Positions 1-6,936 of a stretch of DNA of 8,888 nucleotides are shown in pieces. The stretch lies in contig DATLBY010000200.1 in NCBI GenBank assembly GCA_035526665.1, positions 1 through 8,888 of the forward strand, read 5' to 3'. Position 1 is the first letter of the stretch; each line of letters starts with the position of its first letter. Source of the stretch: DATLBY01 sp035526665. GTDB lineage: Bacteria > Acidobacteriota > Terriglobia > Bryobacterales > Bryobacteraceae. The notes under the pieces are model-generated. The model was not told the DNA's origin, ran no database searches, and saw only the letters and a program-made list of their open reading frames with translations. Made by a program: the position numbers and the translations under genes.

Positions 1-1463
1 TCACTCACCCGGCGGCAGGTAATCTGGGCGGAGGCGGGTTTCTGCTGGTCCGCATGGCGGATGGGCACTCCACCTTCTTCGATTTCCGCGAGCGCGCGCC
101 CGGTCAGGCCTCCCGCAACATGTATTTGGATTCCGCGGGCAAGGTAACAAATGACAGCCAGGCGGGCTGGCGGGCATCCGGGGTCCCCGGAACAGTGCGC
201 GGCCTAGAGGTGGCACATCAGAAGTTCGGGAAATCCAAGTGGCGCGATCTGGTGGCGCCCGCGGTAAAGCTGGCCGCAGCGGGGTTCCCCGTGATGTACG
301 GCCTGGCGCATTCTCTCCAAAGCACAGGCAGGCTTGCGCGATTCCCGGAGTCCAAGCGAATCTTCACGGGGCTGGCAGTAGGCGCAACCTTGAGACAGCC
401 GGAGCTCGCGGCCACGCTCGACCGGATTGCACGCCGCGGCGCCGCCGATTTTTACGCAGGTGAGACGGCGCAGCGGCTGGCGAAAGCCATGTCGGATAAT
501 GGCGGGCTCATCACTCTCGCAGATTTGAAAGATTATCAGGTGCGAGAGCGGGAGCCGCTTACCGGCAGCTATCGAGGCTATACGGTAATCACAGCTCCTC
601 CGCCCAGTTCCGGTGGGATCGGGATTCTCCAGATGCTGGGGATGCTGGAAGGCTCCGGCTATGCGAAGGAGGGCGAGGGCGCCGCGTCCACCATCCACTA
701 TGTGGCCGAGGCGATGCGCCGCTTCTACGCTGATCGCAGTAAGCACATGGGCGATCCGGACTTCTTTCAATTTCCCGTTAAAGCGCTGCTGGATCCCGTC
801 TATATACAGAAGCAGCGCGCCTCCATCGATCGGGAGAAGGCAAGTTCCAGCCAGACGATCGGACCCGGCGTGTTCGACGGCAAGGAAAGCTCGGAAACCA
901 CGCACTTCTCCATCGTCGACGCCGAAGGCAATGCCGTGTCGCTGACCTATACGCTGAACGGCAGTTATGGCAGCGGAGTGACGGTGCCGGGTCTTGGATT
1001 CCTGATGAATAACGAGATGGACGACTTTGCGGCGAAGCCCGGTGAACCGAATATGTTCCGGCTGGTGCAGGGCGAGGCAAACGCGATCGCACCGGGGAAA
1101 CGTCCGCTCTCGTCGATGACTCCCACGATTTTATTGAAAGACGGCAAGCTGTTCATGGTACTGGGAGGCCCCGGCGGCGGCCGCATTCCAAGCTCCGCGC
1201 TGCAGACGATTTTAAACGTCGTCGATTTCGGCCTGAACGTGCAGGACGCGGTCGACCGGCCGCGCTTCCATCATCAATGGCTGCCCGACGTCATCAGCCT
1301 GGAGCACGGATTCTCGCCGGATACGATCCGTCTGCTGGAAAAGCGCGGGCACAAAATAGAGATCACGGAACCGCAATCGCAAATCGAGGCGATCGCCGCT
1401 CGCGCCGGCTGGCTGGAAGGCGGCGCAGACGGGCGGAGCAATAGCAAGGCCGAAGGCTACTAA
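1..1463 (+). CDS. ggt: Gamma-glutamyltransferase (GGT), 5' end missing
   Basis: GGT cleaves the gamma-glutamyl bond of glutathione and related peptides and transfers the glutamyl group to water or another amino acid; bacterial forms normally act in the periplasm. The reading frame is open from base 3 (THPAAGNLGGGGFLLVR), a core motif of the large subunit, so the ATG at 54 is internal and the true start and any signal peptide lie left of the window; 486 residues are visible. Counting the ATG at 54 as residue 1: Arg12 in DFRERAP matches the substrate-carboxylate arginine. Thr282 (codon 897-899) in the ETTHFS motif is the expected autoprocessing site and catalytic nucleophile at the head of the small subunit. 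NNEMDDF (319-325) and AAKPGEPN (lid loop) follow, then PLSSMTPT (351-358) and the GGPGGGR glycine loop (371-377). All key residues look intact. The stop is 5 bp before the next gene, so it is probably co-transcribed with it. The family call is very secure; the natural substrate is not known. Confidence 0.97.
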   Translation, partial: THPAAGNLGGGGFLLVRMADGHSTFFDFRERAPGQASRNMYLDSAGKVTNDSQAGWRASGVPGTVRGLEVAHQKFGKSKWRDLVAPAVKLAAAGFPVMYGLAHSLQSTGRLARFPESKRIFTGLAVGATLRQPELAATLDRIARRGAADFYAGETAQRLAKAMSDNGGLITLADLKDYQVREREPLTGSYRGYTVITAPPPSSGGIGILQMLGMLEGSGYAKEGEGAASTIHYVAEAMRRFYADRSKHMGDPDFFQFPVKALLDPVYIQKQRASIDREKASSSQTIGPGVFDGKESSETTHFSIVDAEGNAVSLTYTLNGSYGSGVTVPGLGFLMNNEMDDFAAKPGEPNMFRLVQGEANAIAPGKRPLSSMTPTILLKDGKLFMVLGGPGGGRIPSSALQTILNVVDFGLNVQDAVDRPRFHHQWLPDVISLEHGFSPDTIRLLEKRGHKIEITEPQSQIEAIAARAGWLEGGADGRSNSKAEGY

Positions 1464-1468
1464 TTCAA

Positions 1469-2320
1469 ATGAAGCATGTTTTGTCGACTCATCTGTTCGT
1501 GAATCACCGGCTGACTACCGTCTGGCTGGATAAAGTATGGGACGCCGGTATCCCGGCGGTGGAGATCTTCTGTGCCCGGCAGCACCTGGATTATCGCGAT
1601 CAGGCGCAGATCACCGAACTGGGGCACTGGTTCCGCGATGCGGAGCTGCGGTTGCACTCGCTGCATTCCCCTATGTACAACGACGATTGCTGGGGCAGAA
1701 CCGGCCCCCAAGCCGTCATTAACATTACCGAGCCTGTGAAATCGAAGCGCATCGCAATGGTGGATGAGGTGAAGCGCGCCATCGAGATCGCCGAGAAAGT
1801 ACCGTTCCAGTACCTCATTCAGCACCTGGGCCACCAGGAAGAGGAGTTTGACGAGCGCAGAATGGATGCGGCCTTCTCGTCGCTGGAGGAGCTTGGCATC
1901 TTTGCGCGGCAGCGCGGGGTCGGGATACTGCTCGAAAATATACCGAATGTCTTTTCCAGCGCGGCGCGGCTGGTGCAGTTCCTCGAAATGACGCACCTGC
2001 CGCTACACTTCTGTCTCGACACGGGGCACGCGAATCTCAACGAGGGCGTCGAAGCGGCTTACGGCATCATGAAAGACCGGATCCGGTCGACGCACATTCA
2101 CGACAACGACGGCAAAGCGGACAAGCATCTGTTTCCCTTCCTGGCGGAAGGCGGGACCATCGACTGGCGGCGCGCCGTGGAACTGCTCGCCTCCCGGCCG
2201 GATCAGTACCCCATGCTGCTGGAGCTGAAGGAGGTTCCCGACGTTGAGAAGCCCTTCGATGCGGTGCGGGAGATCTTCGACCGTCTGGAAAAGCTGGCGG
2301 TGCCGGAGCCCGTGCGATGA
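1469..2320 (+). CDS. Sugar phosphate isomerase/epimerase-like TIM-barrel protein
   Basis: This 283-residue protein belongs to the xylose-isomerase-like / AP-endonuclease-2 TIM-barrel superfamily, whose members are metal-dependent isomerases, epimerases or dehydratases, mostly cytoplasmic. Candidate metal ligands fall in the usual strand ends: Glu156 in LLENIPN, Asp184 and His187 in FCLDTGHAN, the histidines of THIHDNDG (209 and 211), and Glu252 in LLELKE. HSLHSP (63-68) and the IQHLGHQ segment (118-123) also fit the fold. The substrate cannot be read from sequence, and many members of this family are annotated only generically; an endonuclease IV-like role is a less likely alternative. No signal peptide is seen. 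The ATG at 1469 follows the GGT stop by 5 bp and has only a weak, distant AAGG (1453-1456) ahead of it, so translation may depend on the upstream gene. Its TGA overlaps the asnS start by 4 bp. Confidence 0.87.
   Translation: MKHVLSTHLFVNHRLTTVWLDKVWDAGIPAVEIFCARQHLDYRDQAQITELGHWFRDAELRLHSLHSPMYNDDCWGRTGPQAVINITEPVKSKRIAMVDEVKRAIEIAEKVPFQYLIQHLGHQEEEFDERRMDAAFSSLEELGIFARQRGVGILLENIPNVFSSAARLVQFLEMTHLPLHFCLDTGHANLNEGVEAAYGIMKDRIRSTHIHDNDGKADKHLFPFLAEGGTIDWRRAVELLASRPDQYPMLLELKEVPDVEKPFDAVREIFDRLEKLAVPEPVR
2305..2308 (+). promoter_or_regulatory. Ribosome binding site of asnS
   Basis: GGAG lies inside the 3' end of the isomerase-like gene, 8 nt before the ATG at 2317. It supports the overlapping ATGA start for asnS. 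Confidence 0.6.
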
Positions 2321-3630
2321 GCGATGCTCCGCGCATTCGCATCGCCGATGCCGGCCGCCACGTGGGCGAAACGGTTCAAATTCCGGGATGGCTGTACAAT
2401 CTGAGAAAGTCGGGAAAGATCGTCTTTCCGCAGATCCGCGATGGTTCGGGAATTATACAGTGCGTCGCCGTCAAGGCGGACGTGCCGGAGGAGCTGTTTG
2501 AAACCCTCAAGAACCTGACTCAGGAATCCTCGGTAATCGTCACGGGCAAAATTCGCGCGGAGCAGCGGGCACAGGGCGGCTTCGAGCTGGACGTGACGGG
2601 AGCGGAAGTGATCCAGCGCGTGCCGGAATCGGATCCGTATCCGATCACGCCGAAAGAGCACGGCATCGATTTTCTGATGGATCGGCGTCATCTGTGGCTG
2701 CGCAGCCGCCGGCAGCACGCCATCCTCCGCATTCGCCACGAAGTGATCAAGGGCATTCGCGATTACTTCGATTCCAACGGCTTCGTGCTGGTGGATACGC
2801 CGATTTTTACACCGGCGGCCTGCGAAGGGACCACGTCGCTTTTCGAAGTGGATTACTTCGAGGATGAAAAGGTCTACCTGACACAGTCCGGCCAGCTCTA
2901 TAACGAAGCCAATGCGATGGCCTTCGGGAAGGTTTACTGTTTCGGCCCCACATTCCGCGCGGAGAAGTCGAAGACGCGGCGGCATCTCACCGAATTCTGG
3001 ATGGTAGAGCCGGAGATGGCGTACGCCACGCTCGCGGACGTCAAGCAGGTGGCCGAAGAGCTGGTGATGTTTGTTCTGGGCCGTGTGTTGGAGAACCGCC
3101 GGAGCGAGCTTGCCGTGCTGGAGCGTGACGTCGCCAGGCTGGAGGCGGTGAAAACTCCTTTCCCGCGGATGACCTACGATGATGCAGTGAAAAAGCTGCG
3201 GGAGAAGGGCAGCAACATCGAGTGGGGCGGGGACTTGGGGGGAACCGACGAGACCCTGATCAGCGAGGGACTGGAGAGCCCGCTGATGGTCGATCGCTAT
3301 CCCGCGCAGGTGAAGGCCTTCTATTTTGAAGCCGACCCGGAGCGGCCGGAACTGGCGCTGGGCGTCGATGTGCTCGCCCCGGAGGGTTACGGAGAAATCA
3401 TCGGCGGCGGACAGCGCGTCCACGACCTGGACCTCTTGTTAAAGCGCCTGGAAGAGCACAACCTGCCGAAAGAGGCATTCGACTGGTATCTCGACCTGCG
3501 CAAATTCGGAGCCGTTCCGCACGGCGGATTCGGAATGGGTGTCGAGCGTTGCGTTGCCTGGATCTGCGGGCTGGAACACGTCAGAGAAACCATCGCGTAT
3601 CCGCGAATGCTGTACCGCACCCGTCCCTGA
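2317..3630 (+). CDS. asnS: Asparaginyl-tRNA synthetase (class II)
   Basis: AsnRS charges tRNA-Asn with asparagine in the cytoplasm using ATP. The 437-residue length fits bacterial AsnRS (about 430 in Bacillus). The N-terminal OB-fold anticodon-binding domain spans about residues 18-100 (VFPQIRDGSGIIQCV). The class II catalytic core shows motif 1 at about 140-165 (ending FVLVDTPIFTP), the substrate-pocket segment YLTQSGQLYNEA (187-198), motif 2 at 209-231 (FGPTFRAEKSKTRRHLTEFW) and motif 3 at 403-430 (GGFGMGVERCVAW ... YPR). The FRAEKSKTRRHLTEFWMVEPEM block is closer to Firmicutes-type AsnRS than to AspRS. All three motifs are complete. The start overlaps the previous stop as ATGA, with GGAG 8 nt upstream, which suggests translational coupling. 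The arginase gene starts 7 bp after its stop. Having asnS implies direct Asn-tRNA formation, although an indirect GatCAB route elsewhere in the genome cannot be excluded. Confidence 0.97.
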   Translation: MSDAPRIRIADAGRHVGETVQIPGWLYNLRKSGKIVFPQIRDGSGIIQCVAVKADVPEELFETLKNLTQESSVIVTGKIRAEQRAQGGFELDVTGAEVIQRVPESDPYPITPKEHGIDFLMDRRHLWLRSRRQHAILRIRHEVIKGIRDYFDSNGFVLVDTPIFTPAACEGTTSLFEVDYFEDEKVYLTQSGQLYNEANAMAFGKVYCFGPTFRAEKSKTRRHLTEFWMVEPEMAYATLADVKQVAEELVMFVLGRVLENRRSELAVLERDVARLEAVKTPFPRMTYDDAVKKLREKGSNIEWGGDLGGTDETLISEGLESPLMVDRYPAQVKAFYFEADPERPELALGVDVLAPEGYGEIIGGGQRVHDLDLLLKRLEEHNLPKEAFDWYLDLRKFGAVPHGGFGMGVERCVAWICGLEHVRETIAYPRMLYRTRP

Positions 3631-3637
3631 TTCAAAG

Positions 3638-4552
3638 ATGCGTAATTCCTGCATTGCCATCATCGGTGCGCCGATGGACCTGGGCGCCGGCCGCCGCGGT
3701 GTGGATATGGGGCCTTCCGCCATCCGGCTGGCGGGCCTGGCGGAACGGATCGTCGCGCTCGGCTACGAGGTGGAGGATCTGGGGAACGTCAGTGTGGTGC
3801 AGCCCGAGAGCACGCCGGTGGGTCCGCAGCGCGCGCGCTACCTGCCGCAGATCACCAAAACCTGCGAGCGTCTGGCCGGGATGGTGGAGACCGCGCTGGC
3901 GCAACGGAAGATGCCTCTGGTATTGGGCGGCGATCATTCGATTGCAATTGGCACCGTGGCCGGCGTATCTCATCATTATCAAAAGCAGGGGCAGAAGATC
4001 GGACTCATCTGGATCGACGCGCATGCCGATATGAATACGCCCGACACCAGCCCGAGCGGCAACGTACACGGCATGCCGCTGGCGTGCTGCATCGGCAAGG
4101 GACCGGAGGAGCTGACCGGGCTCTCCGGCTTCTCCCCGAAAGTGGATCCGAGGAACGTGGCGCTGGTTGGCATCCGCGATGTGGATAAGCTGGAAGTGGA
4201 GCAGGTCCGGAGCGCGGGGATGCAGGCATTCACCATGCGCGATATCGACGAACAGGGGCTTCGCAGTGTAATCGAAAAAGCGATGGAGACGGCCTCGGAC
4301 GGAACCGCCGGATTTCACCTCTCCTTCGATATGGACGCCGTGGATCCACGGGAGGCGCCGGGCGTGGGAACTCCGGTTCGCGGCGGATTGACGTACCGTG
4401 AGGCGCATCTTGCCATGGAAACGATTTGCGATTTTGGCGGACTGCGGTCCATCGAACTGGTTGAGGTCAATCCTGTCATCGACGAAGTGAACCGGACAGC
4501 CATCTTGGGAGTAGAACTCGTTTTGTCTGCCATGGGAAAGAGGATTCTTTGA
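3638..4552 (+). CDS. rocF: Arginase
   Basis: Arginase hydrolyses L-arginine to L-ornithine and urea in the cytoplasm using a binuclear manganese centre. From the ATG at 3638 the protein is 304 residues, close to the roughly 300 of Bacillus arginases. Metal ligands are all present: His100 in GGDHS, Asp127, His129 and Asp131 in IDAHAD, and Asp231 and Asp233 in SFDMDAVDP. The loop SPSGNVHGMPL (138-148) carries the conserved His144 and separates arginase from agmatinase and formimidoylglutamase, which differ there; Glu276 in ELVEVNP matches the active-site glutamate. The frame is open further upstream to an ATG at 3539, but that start would overlap asnS by 92 bases, and the family homology begins at CIAIIGAPMDLG just after the 3638 ATG. 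The ribosome site is weak. The stop overlaps the ddl start by 4 bases. The symbol follows Bacillus usage; the family call is firm. Confidence 0.95.
   Translation: MRNSCIAIIGAPMDLGAGRRGVDMGPSAIRLAGLAERIVALGYEVEDLGNVSVVQPESTPVGPQRARYLPQITKTCERLAGMVETALAQRKMPLVLGGDHSIAIGTVAGVSHHYQKQGQKIGLIWIDAHADMNTPDTSPSGNVHGMPLACCIGKGPEELTGLSGFSPKVDPRNVALVGIRDVDKLEVEQVRSAGMQAFTMRDIDEQGLRSVIEKAMETASDGTAGFHLSFDMDAVDPREAPGVGTPVRGGLTYREAHLAMETICDFGGLRSIELVEVNPVIDEVNRTAILGVELVLSAMGKRIL
4540..4543 (+). promoter_or_regulatory. Ribosome binding site that fixes the TTG start of ddl
   Basis: GAGG, within AAAGAGGA at 4537-4544, lies 5 nt before the TTG at 4549. No ATG is available nearby in this frame, and the family homology (KLNVAVVCGGRSGEHEVS) begins directly after the TTG, so this site supports the non-ATG start. 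Confidence 0.7.
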
Positions 4553-5517
4553 AGCTGAATGTAGCGGTGGTCTGCGGGGGCAGAAGTGGCGAGCACGAAG
4601 TGTCCCTTCTCTCGGCCGCGTCGGTCAGGAAAGCCCTGGATGCCGAGCGCTACAACGTGCTCGATTACTTTATTTCGAAGGAAGGGAAGTGGAGCCCGCG
4701 GGCGATTCTGCCGGAGCCGGAGGGAAACCCCGGCATCGACGTCGTGTTCCCGGTTCTGCACGGCACTTTTGGCGAGGACGGCACCATGCAAGGTCTGCTG
4801 GAGCTCGCGGACCTGGCCTATGTGGGTCCGGGAGTCCTGGCCTCGGCCGCAGCCATGGATAAGGAGGTCGCCAAGCGGCTCTGTCTTCAGGCGGGTCTGC
4901 CGGTGGTGGAATATATCCTGGCGGGTAAAGATTTCGACTGCAGCCGGAATCCCTTCGGCTACCCGGTGTTTGTGAAGCCGGCGAATCTGGGCTCCTCGGT
5001 CGGTATCTCCAAGGCCCGCAACTGTGACGAGCTGGCCGCCGCCGTGAAGAATGCGGCGCAGTACGACCATAAAGTGATTGTGGAGCGGGCTATCATCGGG
5101 CAGGAGATTGAATGCTCCGTGTTGGGTAACGGCGAGGCGGTAGCCTCCACGCCATGCGAGATTCTCCCCTCCCGCGAGTTCTACGATTACGACGACAAGT
5201 ACGTGCTCAATAGGACGGAAACCCGGCTGCCCGCGAACGTCACCGCCGGTCAAATCGCGGAGGTTCGCCGGATTGCGGTGGAATGCTACCGGGCACTGCA
5301 GTGCGAGGGAATGTCGCGCGTCGATTTTCTTCTGGAGCAATCCAGCGGGAAGCTCTATGTGAACGAGGTGAACACCATCCCCGGGTTCACTTCCATCAGC
5401 ATGTACCCCAAGATGTGGGAGTACGACGGACTGGCGTATTCCAAGTTGCTTGACCGCTTGATTGAGCTGGCTTTGGAACGGCACGCCGCGCGCCGCGTCT
5501 TACGCTATACACGATGA
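4549..5517 (+). CDS. ddl: D-alanine--D-alanine ligase
   Basis: Ddl joins two D-alanines with ATP in the cytoplasm to give D-Ala-D-Ala for the peptidoglycan stem peptide. The 322-residue protein shows the ATP-grasp layout: GGRSGEHEVS (10-19) and HGTFGEDG (71-78) at the N-terminal D-Ala site, FVKPANLGSSVGI (141-153) with the ATP-binding lysine and the active-site serine loop, EIECSVLG (186-193), the omega-loop EFYDYDDKY (210-218), SRVDFLL (256-262) and VNEVNTIPGFT (271-281) with metal- and substrate-binding residues. Lys217-Tyr218 match the Lys-Tyr pair typical of D-Ala-D-Ala ligases; VanA-type D-lactate ligases differ at this tyrosine. A normal, vancomycin-sensitive product is therefore inferred. 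Translation begins with TTG, overlapping the arginase stop as TTGA, and the stop overlaps the next start as ATGA. Confidence 0.97.
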   Translation: MKLNVAVVCGGRSGEHEVSLLSAASVRKALDAERYNVLDYFISKEGKWSPRAILPEPEGNPGIDVVFPVLHGTFGEDGTMQGLLELADLAYVGPGVLASAAAMDKEVAKRLCLQAGLPVVEYILAGKDFDCSRNPFGYPVFVKPANLGSSVGISKARNCDELAAAVKNAAQYDHKVIVERAIIGQEIECSVLGNGEAVASTPCEILPSREFYDYDDKYVLNRTETRLPANVTAGQIAEVRRIAVECYRALQCEGMSRVDFLLEQSSGKLYVNEVNTIPGFTSISMYPKMWEYDGLAYSKLLDRLIELALERHAARRVLRYTR

Positions 5518-6920
5518 TGCAGTTTCTTCTGCTCGGGCTCCTCTTCGCGCAGCTTCCTGCCGATCCCATCGAGCAGCAGCTGAAAAAATTCGTGGACGTT
5601 TACTCCGTGGTGGAGCGCGAGGCGGCCGATCCGGTTGCGCCGGGCAAAGGATTTTACGAGGGAGCGATTCCCGGTATGCTGCGGCGGCTGGATCCGCACA
5701 GTGTCTTCTTCGATCCGGGGCAGTTCGATCAGCTCAAGGAAATGGAGCGGTCGACGCGGAAAGGTTTCGGTAGTGTGGTGTCGCTAGTGCCAGGCCGCGT
5801 GATCGTGCTGCAGACGTCGCCTGGAACGCCCTCCTCCAAGGCCGGCCTGATTCCCGGTGACGAAATTCTGGCCATCAACGGCATCCGGCTCGACCGGCTC
5901 GAATTCGAGGAGCTGATCGGTCTCTTAGGCGAAGCCCGCCAGCACACTGTTCGCATCGATGTACGAAGGCCTGGCAGTCCCCGGTTGCTGGATTTTCTGC
6001 TCACGCCTGCCGAGGTGGACACCCCTAGCGTGGAGCGCACTTTCCTGCTGCGGCCGGGCGTCGGCTACATTCGTGTATCCAGTTTCGACGCCCTTACCGG
6101 GAAGCAGATCGGGCAGGCGATTGAAAAGCTGGGCGGAGCAAAACTGAGCGGCCTGGTTCTCGACCTGAGGAACAATCCCGGCGGATTGCTGCCCGCGGCT
6201 CTGGAGACCGCATCTCTCTTCCTCAAACCAAAACAGCGGATTCTCAGCGTCAAGGGACGATCGGTGAAGGGCGAAGAGATCAACGTGCCCGACTCGGCGA
6301 TTCCCTATGAATTCCCACTCTCCGTGTTGGTGAATGCGAAGAGCGCCAGCGCGTCCGAGATTGTGGCTGGCTCTCTCCAGGACCATAAACGAGCGGCCAT
6401 TGTGGGCGAGCGGAGCTTCGGCAAGGGTCTGGTGCAGAGCGTATTCCCGCTGTCGAGCGGCACCGGGATGGCGCTCACCACTGCGTTTTATTACACACCG
6501 GGCGGACGATCCATTCAGCGGCACCTGTCGGGTCAACTGGATGTAGCCACCACGCGCAAGGATGAAGGCGGCATTCAGCCCGACGTACCGGTTACGCCGA
6601 GCCGCCCAACCCGGTTACAAACATTTCTGGATGCCACCGGCTCGTTCACATCCTTTGCAACCGACTACATCAGCCGCAATCGCCGTATCGTCGCAGACTT
6701 TGAGGCTTCGAACGCGGTGCTCGACGAGTTTCAGACCGCCCTGTCGGCCAAAAATGTGCGTCCCGGGATTGCGGAATGGTCACAGGAGCGCGAATGGATC
6801 CGCAAACGGCTGCGGCAGGAGATTCTCAATCAGGCTGTCGGCGTGGAGAAAGGTGACGAGGTGGAAGCTCAGCTGGACGCACAGGTCCAGGCGGCGCTGC
6901 AAGCGCTCGCGATTCCTTGA
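5514..6920 (+). CDS. ctpA: Carboxy-terminal processing protease, S41 family
   Basis: S41A proteases (CtpA/Tsp/CtpB) trim or degrade envelope proteins from their C-termini, outside the cytoplasmic membrane. The 468-residue protein begins with a short hydrophobic stretch (MMQFLLLGLLFAQLPA) that may be a signal peptide, although it has no basic n-region. A PDZ domain spans about 84-155 (GFGSVVS ... SKAGLIPGDEILAING). The protease core follows: GYIRVSSF (184-191), LDLRNNPGG (216-224), then KSASASEIVAGSLQD with nucleophile Ser279, GERSFGKGLVQ with Lys304 and Gln308. The 25-residue Ser-Lys spacing and the Lys+4 Gln match the Ser/Lys/Gln triad of CtpB and Tsp. YYTPGGRSIQ and GIQPDV close the core. 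The last 100 residues form a charged, probably helical tail. The start is either ATG of the ATGATG at 5514/5517; both overlap or touch the ddl stop, no Shine-Dalgarno is visible, and no other start exists before the in-frame stop at 5463. The activity call is firm; the target proteins are unknown. Confidence 0.94.
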   Translation: MMQFLLLGLLFAQLPADPIEQQLKKFVDVYSVVEREAADPVAPGKGFYEGAIPGMLRRLDPHSVFFDPGQFDQLKEMERSTRKGFGSVVSLVPGRVIVLQTSPGTPSSKAGLIPGDEILAINGIRLDRLEFEELIGLLGEARQHTVRIDVRRPGSPRLLDFLLTPAEVDTPSVERTFLLRPGVGYIRVSSFDALTGKQIGQAIEKLGGAKLSGLVLDLRNNPGGLLPAALETASLFLKPKQRILSVKGRSVKGEEINVPDSAIPYEFPLSVLVNAKSASASEIVAGSLQDHKRAAIVGERSFGKGLVQSVFPLSSGTGMALTTAFYYTPGGRSIQRHLSGQLDVATTRKDEGGIQPDVPVTPSRPTRLQTFLDATGSFTSFATDYISRNRRIVADFEASNAVLDEFQTALSAKNVRPGIAEWSQEREWIRKRLRQEILNQAVGVEKGDEVEAQLDAQVQAALQALAIP

Positions 6921-6936
6921 CTCGCCGCGATCAAGG
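6915..6936. terminator. Inverted repeat containing both convergent stop codons
   Basis: CCTTGA (6915-6920) pairs with TCAAGG (6931-6936), and inside it TCG (6922-6924) pairs with CGA (6928-6930) around a CCG loop, with one bulged C at 6921. This gives about 9 paired bases. It spans the whole gap between the protease and D-aminopeptidase genes, and each gene's TGA lies in one arm. It could act as a small bidirectional transcription stop, but there is no T-tract on either strand, so intrinsic termination is only possible, not shown. Confidence 0.35.

Noticed and set aside
2203..3423. 406-codon open frame on the minus strand opposite asnS
   Set aside because: It lies wholly antisense to a clear AsnRS with all class II motifs, and its translation has a shadow composition (rich in His, Arg and Leu) with no recognisable motif.
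3539..3637. Upstream extension of arginase to an earlier ATG
   Set aside because: It would overlap the conserved motif 3 region of asnS by 92 bases, and the added residues do not resemble an arginase N-terminus.
3632..4408. 258-codon minus-strand open frame opposite arginase
   Set aside because: Same reason: full overlap with a well-supported gene and no protein-like features.
4315..5484. 389-codon open frame on the minus strand opposite ddl and the end of arginase
   Set aside because: It is antisense to two genes with intact catalytic motifs; long shadow frames are expected in GC-rich coding DNA.
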